Shown here: positions 36,501-44,530 of the stretch, piece after piece
Numbering within the stretch: position 1 is the stretch's first letter
Layout: each line of letters starts with the position of its first letter
Source: Planctomycetota bacterium
GTDB taxonomy: Bacteria > Planctomycetota > Planctomycetia > Planctomycetales > Planctomycetaceae
Reading direction: 5' to 3'
DNA length: 46,919 nucleotides
Assembly (NCBI GenBank): GCA_018242525.1
Contig: JAFEBS010000018.1
Span: 1 to 46,919, forward strand
Position numbers and translations under genes: made by a program
The notes under the pieces: generated by a model
Seen by the model: the letters and a program-made list of their open reading frames with translations, nothing else
Told to the model about the DNA's origin: nothing
Databases searched by the model: none

Positions 36501-36846
36501 CGCTGATCCCAGCACGCTGGCAGGACAGCGCGACCAGACAACCGTGGCTCCCCAGGCCCTATTCATGATGAACAGCGGCTTTGTCCTGGAGCAAGTCACT
36601 GCTCTGGCCGATCGTCTGCTCGACCGGACCGACTTGGATCGGGCCGCAAGAATCCGCTTGCTATACGCCGTCGCCTACAGCCGCGATCCGTCCGAGGCCG
36701 AGGTCAGTCGCGGGCTTGGGTACCTCGATCGGCTCCGATCGGCCCTGAATCAAGCGGGAGTCGCAGCCAACGAGATCGAACGCCGGGCATGGGTGAGTTT
36801 CACTCGAGCCGTATTATCCGCCAATGAGTTTGTATACGTGGAATGA
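33514..36846 (+). CDS. DUF1549/DUF1553 cytochrome c-type planctomycete protein
   Basis: The ATG at 33514 follows AGGA and starts a signal peptide ([17 protein letters not shown]); the in-frame start 36 nt earlier is less likely. Of 1110 residues, about 25-120 form a planctomycete cytochrome c-like domain (C43-HE-C46-H47; [12 protein letters not shown]), about 165-375 are DUF1549 ([32 protein letters not shown]), about 475-598 form an inserted beta-sandwich like a carbohydrate-binding module ([11 protein letters not shown]), and about 810-1085 are DUF1553 ([19 protein letters not shown]). These proteins are thought to act with DUF1501 partners in periplasmic polysaccharide breakdown. The DUF1501 gene follows at 36884. 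Confidence 0.88.
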   Translation: [1110 protein letters not shown]

Positions 36847-36883
36847 TCATTCGTCGACGATGTCCCGTTCGGAAGCAATACCG

Positions 36884-38311
36884 ATGCCCTGCAACTCCTT
36901 CACACCAGTCTTCAACCGCCGTGACCTGCTGAAATCCACGGCCGCTGGATTTGGCAGCCTGGCCCTGGCCGGACTCGTCGCCGAGGAATCGCGCGCGGAC
37001 GCGGCAGCTCGGAAGCAGGCGACACCACTGTCGCTGAAGCCGGCGCACTTTGAGCCGAAGGCAAAACGGGTCATTTTCCTGTTCATGCATGGCGGTCCCT
37101 CGCAGGTCGATACATTCGATTACAAGCCGCTGCTGGAACGCGATCATGGCAAACCGCTGCCGTTTGCCAAGCCGCGCGTCTTCTCGGCGCCAACCGGAAG
37201 CCTGTTGAAATCCCCGTTCAAATTCAGGCAATACGGTGAAAGCGGTGCGTGGGTCAGCGAAATCTTCCCCCACATCGGCGGGCAGGTTGATAACCTGTGC
37301 ATGATCAACGGCATGCACGGTTCCAATTCGCGGCATGGCGGCGCACTCCTGGAATTGCATACCGGCAGTGACACGTTTGTCCGTCCCAGCATGGGATCCT
37401 GGATCACGTATGGACTGGGGACCGAAAACCAGGATTTGCCCGGCTTTATCACCATGTGTCCAACGCTGACCCATGGTGGTGTGAATGCCTACAGTTCGGC
37501 ATTCCTGCCGGCCGTCTACGCGGGGACTCCGCTGGGAAACGCCAGCATTCCATCGGACCAGGCCAGGATCCCGTTCATCGAGAATGCAGAAAAGCAGTCA
37601 CGATCCCTGCAACGCATGGAACTGGACCTGCTGCGCGAAATGAACTCGGATCAATTGGCGTCGACCGGCCCCGACAGTGTGCTCGAAAGCCGGATCGAAT
37701 CGTTTGAACTCGCCTTCCGCATGCAGTCGGCCGCGCCGCAGTTGCAAGACATCAGTGACGAGACCGCAGCGACCCAAACGCTGTACGGTCTGGATCAACC
37801 AGCCACCCGGAATTTTGGACGCCAGTGCCTGATGGCCCGCCGGTTCATCGAACAGGGAGTTCGCTTTGTGCAGTGTACGCACAGCTACAAATGGGATCAG
37901 CACGGCAATCTGAAGGCCGATCATTCCAAAAACGCCAGGGAAGTCGATCAACCGATCGCGGCCCTGCTGATCGACCTGAAAGCCCGTGGACTGCTGGAGG
38001 ATACTTTGATTCTGTGGGGCGGCGAATTTGGTCGCACGCCGGTGGCGCAGGGAGACGATGGCCGAGACCACAATCCCCAGGGCTATACGATGTGGCTCGC
38101 GGGGGCCGGGGTCAAAACCGGGATTCGCCATGGCAAAACCGATGATTACGGTTATTACGCAGTGGAAGACAAAGTCCACCTGCACGACCTGCATGCCACG
38201 ATGCTGCATCTGCTGGGCCTGGACCACTTGAAACTGACCTACAAATACGCCGGTCGCGACTTTCGTCTGACAGATGTGCACGGCGAGATCGTTCACGATA
38301 TTCTGGCGTAA
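36884..38311 (+). CDS. DUF1501 (sulfatase-like) Tat-exported protein
   Basis: A 475-residue protein. The ATG at 36884 has GGAAG upstream and gives the typical DUF1501 N-terminus (MPCNSFTPVFNRRDLLKSTA), whose twin arginines in NRRDLLK mark Tat export. The body shows the alkaline-phosphatase/sulfatase-like fold segments MHGGPSQVDTFDYKP, GMHGSNSRHGGALLELHTG, GGEFGRTPVAQGDDGRDHNP and HDLHATMLHLLGLD, whose Asp/His residues are candidate metal ligands. It is paired with the DUF1549/1553 gene, a standard planctomycete arrangement, and probably acts in the same periplasmic complex. Earlier in-frame starts at 36824 and 36860 overlap or abut the upstream gene and are less likely. Confidence 0.88.
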   Translation: MPCNSFTPVFNRRDLLKSTAAGFGSLALAGLVAEESRADAAARKQATPLSLKPAHFEPKAKRVIFLFMHGGPSQVDTFDYKPLLERDHGKPLPFAKPRVFSAPTGSLLKSPFKFRQYGESGAWVSEIFPHIGGQVDNLCMINGMHGSNSRHGGALLELHTGSDTFVRPSMGSWITYGLGTENQDLPGFITMCPTLTHGGVNAYSSAFLPAVYAGTPLGNASIPSDQARIPFIENAEKQSRSLQRMELDLLREMNSDQLASTGPDSVLESRIESFELAFRMQSAAPQLQDISDETAATQTLYGLDQPATRNFGRQCLMARRFIEQGVRFVQCTHSYKWDQHGNLKADHSKNAREVDQPIAALLIDLKARGLLEDTLILWGGEFGRTPVAQGDDGRDHNPQGYTMWLAGAGVKTGIRHGKTDDYGYYAVEDKVHLHDLHATMLHLLGLDHLKLTYKYAGRDFRLTDVHGEIVHDILA

Positions 38312-38438
38312 GTCAGCTGCCGAATTGGTCACGCAGGATTTGGTTCGTCCTCACGCCCGCTTTGAATTCCAACTTTGCCGTTCTTCGTCCGGTTGAAACA
38401 TTGCCGACGTCGAATTCCCTCGAACAGGATCTTTCTTC

Positions 38439-39722
38439 ATGCGTCGTTTCTTGTCTGGTGCAGTGCTGTGGCTGAATTGCGTTCTCGTCGTCGCGGTCTG
38501 TATGGCTCAAGAGTCGGCCTCGAAACGCGTATCGCCGACCGTGGCGTCAACCGACTGGCCCTGCTGGCGCGGGCCAAATCATGATGGCATTGCACCGTCT
38601 GACCAGTCGCCGCCGCAGAAATGGAGCGAAACGGAAAACATCGTCTGGAAGGCCGCCATCCCCGGGCGCGGTCACGGTTCCCCCACGGTAATCGGTGGCC
38701 AAGTCTTCCTGGCGACGGCCGAACATGATCGCGAAGTGCAATCTGTCCTGTGCTTCGACCGCAAGACCGGCCAGCTTCAATGGCAGACCGAGGTTCACAA
38801 GGGTGGCTTTAGCAACAAGGGGAATGGCAAAAGCTCGCTGGCGTCCTCCACCGTCGCCTGTGATGGAGAACGAGTTTACATCAACTTTCTGAACAACGAA
38901 GCCATCACCACGACCGCGCTCAATCGCAGCGGCAAGATCCTCTGGCAGACGAAGATCACCGACTACATTCTGCACCAGGGGTTCGGATCCTCCCCCGCCA
39001 TCTATGGTCCGTTGCTGCTGGTTTCGGCGGACAACAAGGGGACCGGAGTCATCGCCGCTTTGAATCGGGAATCCGGCGAGTTCGTCTGGAAGCAACCCCG
39101 GCCCAAGTTTCCGAACTATACGTCCCCGATCGTCCTGAAGGTCGCTGGTAAAGACCAGTTATTCTTCACCGGTTGCGAACTGGTCTCCAGCTTCGATCCG
39201 CTGACGGGTCACAAAAACTGGGAAATCGAAGGATCAACAACCGAATGCGTGACCTCGACCGTCACCGACGGGAACCTGATCTTCACCAGTGGTGGTTATC
39301 CGGACAACCACATCTCGGCCGTCGCCGCAGACGGATCCGGCAAGGTTGTCTGGAAGAACAACACCCGGGTCTACGTCCCCTCGATGCTGGTTCGCGATGG
39401 CCACCTGTACACGGTGCTGGATGCCGGGGTGGCCATGTGCTGGAAAGCCGCGACCGGCGAAGAAGTCTGGAAGGGCCGCATCAACGGAACGTTCAGTGCC
39501 TCGCCTGTGATGGTCGGACCGTTGCTGTATGCCACCAGCGAAGCGGGGAAGACCTACATCCTGAAAGCCTCACCCGAAGGGTTCGACCTGATCGGCGAAA
39601 ACTCGCTGGGCTCGGACGTCTTCGCCACTCCCACGATCGTGGGAAGCCAGATCTTCATGCGCGTGGCCGCTCAACAGGATGGCAAGCGGCAGGAATCGCT
39701 GTATTGCATCGGTGACAGGTAG
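38439..39722 (+). CDS. PQQ-type beta-propeller secreted protein
   Basis: 427 residues with a signal peptide (MRRFLSGAVLWLNCVLVVAV, cleaved near CMAQ) and a BamB/PQQ-like beta propeller: WRGPNHDGIA, GHGSPTVIGGQVFLA, ALNRSGKILWQTKI, ALNRESGEFVWKQPR, CWKAATGEEVWKGRI. AGGAT precedes the ATG. No catalytic Asp or disulfide of the quinoprotein dehydrogenases is evident, so it is more likely a binding propeller than an enzyme. Only 5 nt separate it from the sigma factor gene, so the two may share a transcript. Confidence 0.85.
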   Translation: MRRFLSGAVLWLNCVLVVAVCMAQESASKRVSPTVASTDWPCWRGPNHDGIAPSDQSPPQKWSETENIVWKAAIPGRGHGSPTVIGGQVFLATAEHDREVQSVLCFDRKTGQLQWQTEVHKGGFSNKGNGKSSLASSTVACDGERVYINFLNNEAITTTALNRSGKILWQTKITDYILHQGFGSSPAIYGPLLLVSADNKGTGVIAALNRESGEFVWKQPRPKFPNYTSPIVLKVAGKDQLFFTGCELVSSFDPLTGHKNWEIEGSTTECVTSTVTDGNLIFTSGGYPDNHISAVAADGSGKVVWKNNTRVYVPSMLVRDGHLYTVLDAGVAMCWKAATGEEVWKGRINGTFSASPVMVGPLLYATSEAGKTYILKASPEGFDLIGENSLGSDVFATPTIVGSQIFMRVAAQQDGKRQESLYCIGDR

Positions 39723-39727
39723 GGCCC

Positions 39728-40978
39728 ATGAGCCACGATTTGCCCGCCATTATTGATTCCATCTATCGAGCGGAATCACGTCGAGTCTTTGCCACGCTCG
39801 TGCGGTTGCTGGGAGATTTCGATGCTGCCGAAGAGGCAATGCATGAGGCGTTTGCTTCGGCCGTGGAGCAGTGGGCGGCCGACGGGATTCCGGACAATCC
39901 GCGAGCCTGGCTGGTGTCGGCAGGACGGTTCAAGGCCATTGATGCCGCTCGCCGGAAAGGTCGATTCCAGGAACTGCAACCAGAAATTGCCGGCCGGATT
40001 GATCAGGTCGCCAGTTCCAATGCGGCGAAAGCAGGCGAAGACATCGAGGACGATCGTCTGCGATTGATCTTTACCTGCTGTCATCCGGCGATTGACCCGT
40101 CGATTCAATTGCCACTCACCTTGCGCGAAGTCTGCGATTTGACCACCGAAGAGATTGCCCGAGCTTTTCTGGCGTCCACATCCACGATGGCTCAACGAAT
40201 CGTGCGCGGGAAGGCCAAGATTCGCGATGCCGGGATCCCGTTTGTCATCCCCACCGCCGAGGAATTGCCGGATCGAATTGAATCCGTTTTGACCGTCATT
40301 TACCTCGTCTTTAACGAAGGCTATTCGGCCACGTCCGGAGAATCGGTGACTCGCAGTGACCTGTCCGGGGAAGCCATTCGACTCGGGCGGCTGCTGGTGG
40401 AGTTGTTGCCCGAACCCGAGGTGATGGGGTTGCTCGCCCTGATGCTGCTGCAGGAGTCGCGACGATCCGCCCGAACAACTGCGGATGGCGACGTGATTTT
40501 GCTGGAAGAGCAGGATCGAGAACTCTGGAATCAGGGACTGATTCAGGAAGGTCAGGCGTTGGTTGAACGGGCCTTGTCGACACGCCGGTTTGGCGTCTAC
40601 AGCGTTCAGGCGGCGATCGCCGCGATGCATGCCAGCGCCCGGCAGGCATCACAGACGGATTGGAGGCAAATTGTGGCGCTCTATGATGCGCTACTGACGA
40701 TCAATCCTTCACCTGTTGTTGAACTGAATCGGGCCGTTGCAGTGGCGATGTGCGACGGTCCGGAAGCGGGACTTGTCCTGATCGATGCGATTCTGAATCG
40801 CGGTGATTTGAAGGAATATCACCTGGCTCACGCCGCCCGGGCGGACCTCTGCCGGAGGCTCGGACGGACGGAAGAAGCCCGAGCCGCGTATGAGGACGCG
40901 CTGGCCTTGGCCAGACAGGAGCCAGAGCGGCGGTTCCTGCAGAATCGCCTGGCACAGTTCCAGATGCGAAAATCCTGA
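39728..40978 (+). CDS. ECF42-type RNA polymerase sigma factor with C-terminal TPR-like extension
   Basis: A 416-residue sigma factor. Region 2 (about 10-80; RLLGDFDAAEEAMHEAFASA and NPRAWLVSAGRFKAIDAARR) and region 4 (about 110-165; PLTLREVCDLTTEEIARAF, STSTMAQRIVRGKAKIR) are followed by a long helical extension (about 180-416) with VFNEGYSAT and TPR-like repeats near the end (AHAARADLCRRLGRTEEARA). This matches ECF42, a group known to be controlled through its C-terminal extension and encoded next to DGPF/YCII proteins, exactly as here. No anti-sigma gene is present. It likely drives the VOC/YCII genes downstream. Confidence 0.87.
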   Translation: MSHDLPAIIDSIYRAESRRVFATLVRLLGDFDAAEEAMHEAFASAVEQWAADGIPDNPRAWLVSAGRFKAIDAARRKGRFQELQPEIAGRIDQVASSNAAKAGEDIEDDRLRLIFTCCHPAIDPSIQLPLTLREVCDLTTEEIARAFLASTSTMAQRIVRGKAKIRDAGIPFVIPTAEELPDRIESVLTVIYLVFNEGYSATSGESVTRSDLSGEAIRLGRLLVELLPEPEVMGLLALMLLQESRRSARTTADGDVILLEEQDRELWNQGLIQEGQALVERALSTRRFGVYSVQAAIAAMHASARQASQTDWRQIVALYDALLTINPSPVVELNRAVAVAMCDGPEAGLVLIDAILNRGDLKEYHLAHAARADLCRRLGRTEEARAAYEDALALARQEPERRFLQNRLAQFQMRKS

Positions 40979-41145
40979 ATTCGCCGGACGGCTGTCGAAT
41001 TCTCGGTTCGCCATACGACTATCACTGGAATGACAACGACGAATCCCGAATCACATTCGGAACGCGATGCGGCGGCTTCGCGAGACGCTTCCGCCTGGAC
41101 TGACACAGTTTTTTACGGAAAAGGGCCTGATCGCAGGTGAAAACC

Positions 41146-41613
41146 ATGTCTCGACAAAAAATTACGACCTTTCTCTGGTACGACAACAATGCCGTCGAAG
41201 CGGCGAATTTCTATGTTTCCCTGTTCGAGGATTCGCGGGTCAACGAGATTGTCCCCGGACCGAATGGAACGGCCCTGGTGGTCAAATTCACACTCGGCGG
41301 CGTGGACTACATCGCCCTGAACGGCGGACCGCATTTCAAGTTGAACGAAGCGGTTTCGTTGTCCGTGGACTGTGTCGACCAGGCGGAAATTGACGAGCTT
41401 TGGGAAAAGCTGACCGCGGACGGGGGCTCAACGAGCCAATGCGGCTGGCTGAAAGACCGGTTCGGACTGTCCTGGCAGATCGTTCCAGCGGCCCTGGGCA
41501 GGCTGATGACTGACCCCGATCCCGCGCGGTCGGGTCGCGTGATGGGGGCGCTGATGCAAATGGTAAAAATCGATATCGCCGCGCTGGAAGCGGCCCATGC
41601 GGGGACACCATGA
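41146..41613 (+). CDS. VOC-family (PhnB/3-demethylubiquinone methyltransferase-like) protein
   Basis: About 155 residues from the ATG at 41146, which has AGGTGA upstream. It has the two beta-alpha-beta-beta-beta modules of the VOC superfamily: KITTFLWYDNNAVEAANFYV with FKLGGVDYIAL-like FTLGGVDYIALNGG, then DEIDELWEKL-like AEIDELWEKLTADGGSTSQCGW and DRFGLSWQIVPAAL. Members bind metal or small molecules; the function of PhnB-like members is mostly unknown. The stop overlaps the start of the next gene (ATGA), so the two are translationally coupled. It belongs to the ECF42 neighbourhood. Confidence 0.83.
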   Translation: MSRQKITTFLWYDNNAVEAANFYVSLFEDSRVNEIVPGPNGTALVVKFTLGGVDYIALNGGPHFKLNEAVSLSVDCVDQAEIDELWEKLTADGGSTSQCGWLKDRFGLSWQIVPAALGRLMTDPDPARSGRVMGALMQMVKIDIAALEAAHAGTP

Positions 41614-42383
41614 AATACATGCTTCTGATTTACAGTCGTGAATCCGCCTGGACCGAGGAGGAGTCGATGGCATGCCGTGAGGCGTCCTCGGCGGTCTGTC
41701 ACGAACTTGCTGCCAAAGGGCAATTCCGCTCGGCGTCCCCGTTGCACCCGGTCGCGACCGCCAGGACTGTTCGCGTACGCAATGGCAAACGACTGATCAC
41801 CGATGGGCCGTTCGCCGAGACGACCGAGCAACTTGGTGGCTACTTCATCATTGATGTTCCGGACCTGGATGCCGCGATTGCCGTCGCCAGTCGCCTTCCT
41901 CCTGCGGCAAAAGGGACGGTCGAGATCCGGCCGCTGTTTCATCTGGAGGGCTTGCCGCCAGAGCGCCTGGCTCAACGAGACTCCGTGGCGGCGGCCGCAG
42001 AAACTCAATACATGTTTCTCTGCTATGACGATGAAGAAGCGTGGAATCGGGCGGGTCCGGAAGCGTTGCGAGCTGCGATGCAGGAAGCTGTGGAACTGAC
42101 CCTCGAACTGGATCGCCAGGGGAAATTCCTGAGTGCGTCTCCGCTTCATCCGGTCGCCACCGCGACCAGTGTTCAGGTGCGCAACGGAAAGAAGCATCTG
42201 ATTGACGGACCGTTTGCGGAAACACGGGAAGTTCTCGGCGGCTACTACCTGATTCTGGCACGGGATGATCAGGAGGCCATTGGAATCGCCGCACGGCATT
42301 CCGGGGCTCGCGTGGGGGCGGTCGAAGTGCGCCGCGTCGTTGAAATGCCCGGTTTGGCTTCGCTCGGGCAAGCGACGGAGTGA
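41610..42383 (+). CDS. Tandem-fused YCII/DGPF protein
   Basis: 257 residues made of two YCII-related (DGPF) domains in a row. Copy one begins KYMLLIYSRESAWTEEE and has DGPFAET at 65-71; copy two begins TQYMFLCYDDEEAW and has DGPFAET at 199-205. Both end with a VEIRP/VEVRRV strand. Single-domain DGPF proteins are the usual partners of ECF42 sigma factors; here two are joined into one chain, and the dimer interface is probably intramolecular. The His/Asp pair of true YciI enzymes is not obvious. It overlaps the upstream VOC gene by 4 nt. Confidence 0.87.
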   Translation: MKYMLLIYSRESAWTEEESMACREASSAVCHELAAKGQFRSASPLHPVATARTVRVRNGKRLITDGPFAETTEQLGGYFIIDVPDLDAAIAVASRLPPAAKGTVEIRPLFHLEGLPPERLAQRDSVAAAAETQYMFLCYDDEEAWNRAGPEALRAAMQEAVELTLELDRQGKFLSASPLHPVATATSVQVRNGKKHLIDGPFAETREVLGGYYLILARDDQEAIGIAARHSGARVGAVEVRRVVEMPGLASLGQATE

Positions 42384-42399
42384 AGGATCGCCCGAGCGA
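42360..42399 (+). promoter_or_regulatory. Inverted repeat across the stop of the YCII gene
   Basis: A 10-bp perfect stem, TCGCTCGGGC (42360-42369) with GCCCGAGCGA (42390-42399), brackets the stop codon at 42381-42383. A second hairpin follows at 42409-42427 (GGGACCGA/TCGGTCCC, 3-nt loop). Neither has a T-run. They may damp or partly terminate transcription between the two DGPF genes. Confidence 0.5.
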
Positions 42400-42473
42400 C
42401 GTACGCTGGGGACCGACGATCGGTCCCGGACACGAGTGCGAACATGCGCCACCTCTGAGATGGGGAATTGATC

Positions 42474-43349
42474 ATGAAAGTCATGGTGATTGTCAAAGCG
42501 TCCGCGAGTTCCGAAGCGGGTGACTTGCCCAGTACAGAATTGCTGACGGCAATGGGCCGATACAACGAAGAACTTGCCCAGGCGGGGATTCTGGTGGACG
42601 CCGCAGGGTTGAAGCCCAGTTCCTGCGGTGCGCGTGTCCATTTCTCCGGTACCGGCCGCACGGTCATTGACGGGCCGTTCGCGGAAACCAAGGAACTGAT
42701 TGCGGGCTTCTGGATCTGGCGTGTGAATTCACTGCAGGAGGCGATCGACTGGGTCCGGAAGTGTCCGAATCCGATGATGGAGGATTCCGACATCGAGATC
42801 CGACCGCTCTTCGAGGCGGCAGACTTCGGCGAACAGTTCACCCCGGAACTGCGCGAGCAGGAGGCCGGCGTCCTGGCGACAACCCTGGGGCTGAATGCGC
42901 CGCGGTTTACTCTCGGTCCTGAACTGGTCATCGCCGGGCTGAATCAGACATATACCAGGGAAACCCGCGTCGAGATTCCGCAACAGTGGAGCCGATTTGT
43001 CGCTCGAATGGGTGAATTATCGCGGCCTGCCGGAGATTTCTACGGGGTTTGCTGGAACACAACCCCGGACTGCGAATTTGATTATCTGACAGGAGTCGAA
43101 TGGGAAAGTCATGCCCCGGTGGCGGAAGACTTCACGTCCGTCAAGTTGATTGCGCGACGATACGCGGTGTTCACCCACACGGGGCACGTTACCGCGATTC
43201 CCGACAGGATTGATGCGATTTGGACGAAATGGGTTCCGGACTGCGGGCTGAACATCGCCAAGGCTCCGTGTTTCGAACGCTATACCGCCGAGTTCAACAA
43301 GCAGACCGGCACGGGCGGCATCGAACTTTGGATTCCTTTAGAATCGTAG
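42474..43349 (+). CDS. YCII/DGPF domain fused to a GyrI-like ligand-binding domain
   Basis: 291 residues from the ATG at 42474, with GGGGA upstream. Residues about 1-115 are a YCII/DGPF domain (MKVMVIVKASASSEAG; DGPFAETKELIAGFW from D66). Residues about 140-290 look like the GyrI/AraC-effector-binding fold (VEIPQQWSRFVARMGEL, YAVFTHTGHVTAIPDRIDAIW, FERYTAEFNKQTGTGGIELWIPL), which binds hydrophobic cations in other proteins. The fusion suggests that the DGPF partners of ECF42 respond to a small ligand (inference). It is the last gene of the sigma-factor neighbourhood. Confidence 0.83.
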   Translation: MKVMVIVKASASSEAGDLPSTELLTAMGRYNEELAQAGILVDAAGLKPSSCGARVHFSGTGRTVIDGPFAETKELIAGFWIWRVNSLQEAIDWVRKCPNPMMEDSDIEIRPLFEAADFGEQFTPELREQEAGVLATTLGLNAPRFTLGPELVIAGLNQTYTRETRVEIPQQWSRFVARMGELSRPAGDFYGVCWNTTPDCEFDYLTGVEWESHAPVAEDFTSVKLIARRYAVFTHTGHVTAIPDRIDAIWTKWVPDCGLNIAKAPCFERYTAEFNKQTGTGGIELWIPLES

Positions 43350-43518
43350 CCCGCCACGTCTCATTTCAAGTCCAGATGTTTGCAGGACGTTTCGACTGAC
43401 GATTTCTGTGAATGATGAATCACGGTCTTGCTGTGGAAAGGCGACAACGCTGGCGATAAAATCTTAGCCCAGCATCTCTCTGGCGTCAGCCTCATCGCAG
43501 CATTTCCAGGAATTCAAC

Positions 43519-43842
43519 ATGATCATCTGGGGATCGACAGGCAAGGAGAAACGTGTCGAAGACGTGGAGTTCTACTGCCCCAAGTGCCGCGAACAGGCGG
43601 ACGGGGTCCATATTCGAGTGAGCCGCTACTTTACTCTCTATTTCATTCCGCTGTTTCCACTGGAAACGCTGGGTGAATACGTTCGGTGTGATGAATGCGA
43701 TGGCGAGTTCAACATGAGTGTCCTCGACTTGACCGAAGACGACGTCGAAGCAGCACTCACACCCTGGAAGTGCGACGAATGCGGAAACCAGAATCCCGCC
43801 GAATACGACCAGTGCCTGTCGTGCAAAGAACCGCGTTCGTGA
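43519..43842 (+). CDS. Small double zinc-ribbon protein with RanBP2-type finger
   Basis: A 107-residue protein with two predicted zinc sites. The first uses CPKC (about residue 20) and CDEC (about residue 57) around a hydrophobic strand segment YFTLYFIPLFPL. The C-terminal WKCDECGNQNPAEYDQCLSC fits the RanBP2-type pattern W-x-C-x2-C-x3-N-x6-C-x2-C. RanBP2 fingers bind RNA or ubiquitin in eukaryotes; the bacterial role is unknown. AGGAA precedes the ATG. Confidence 0.8.
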   Translation: MIIWGSTGKEKRVEDVEFYCPKCREQADGVHIRVSRYFTLYFIPLFPLETLGEYVRCDECDGEFNMSVLDLTEDDVEAALTPWKCDECGNQNPAEYDQCLSCKEPRS

Positions 43843-43854
43843 CTTCCGGTCGAT

Positions 43855-44316
43855 TCATTTCGCTTTCACCTTCTCAAACGTGACGAGAATCCACTGGCTC
43901 CCCGATTGAGTCGCGAATTCCGTCGGCCGCGCCATCAATGCCGGTGCGAAGCACAGGCGGCGGGTTTTCTCGTTGATCTCGTAGATTCCCTTGTACAATT
44001 CTCCCTTCTTGTCACCATCCAGTGGCACGAGATCAATCGTTTTCGGTGACTTGGACGCATCCAGGGAATTCGTTCCGCGAGCGACCTCGTTCCCTTCAGA
44101 CCGCAAACTCCAGATGCCGTCCGCACCGTTGACAACGGAAAGCTTGCGAGCGTCCGCCGGATCCGACTTTTCGCCATTAACCTCCAGCGAGACGACTTGC
44201 CAGGTCCCTTCCAGCAGCATCCGATCCTTCCTGGTCGCATCGTCCCTGGCATCATCCGCTTGAGCCATTGCGGCAATGCCCAGTCCCAGTAAGCATCCGA
44301 GCACGATTTGTTTCAT
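43855..44316 (-). CDS. TIGR03067-type secreted lipocalin-like protein
   Basis: About 153 residues. The start at 44316 (or 44319, adjacent ATGs) follows a near-consensus GGAGGT. A signal peptide (MKQIVLGCLLGLGIAAMAQA) precedes a planctomycete TIGR03067-type domain: LLEGTWQVVSLEVNGEK, WSLRSEGNEVARGTNSLDAS, TIDLVPLDGDKKGELYKGIY, LCFAP. The GTW..VS start and beta-rich body are typical. The function of the family is unknown. It is convergent with the zinc-ribbon gene, whose stop is 12 nt away. A frame extending upstream to 44583 is open but is probably not translated. Confidence 0.83.
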   Translation of the reverse strand: MKQIVLGCLLGLGIAAMAQADDARDDATRKDRMLLEGTWQVVSLEVNGEKSDPADARKLSVVNGADGIWSLRSEGNEVARGTNSLDASKSPKTIDLVPLDGDKKGELYKGIYEINEKTRRLCFAPALMARPTEFATQSGSQWILVTFEKVKAK

Positions 44317-44530
44317 CATGGACCTCCGTATGTACGTTGATGGATCATCAAGCCTGATTCTCGATTCTAACGCGCCCGCCAGACATGCGGGATAGACTTT
44401 CAGCGCCACCTCCACTCCCTGATTCGTCACATCCGCATCCTGTGACACGGACCGGCCGACCAAGTAGAATCTCTGCCGTCGAACGTGGGCCGAGTCTTGT
44501 TCAACGTCTGAAACTTTGAATGTGAGCAAT

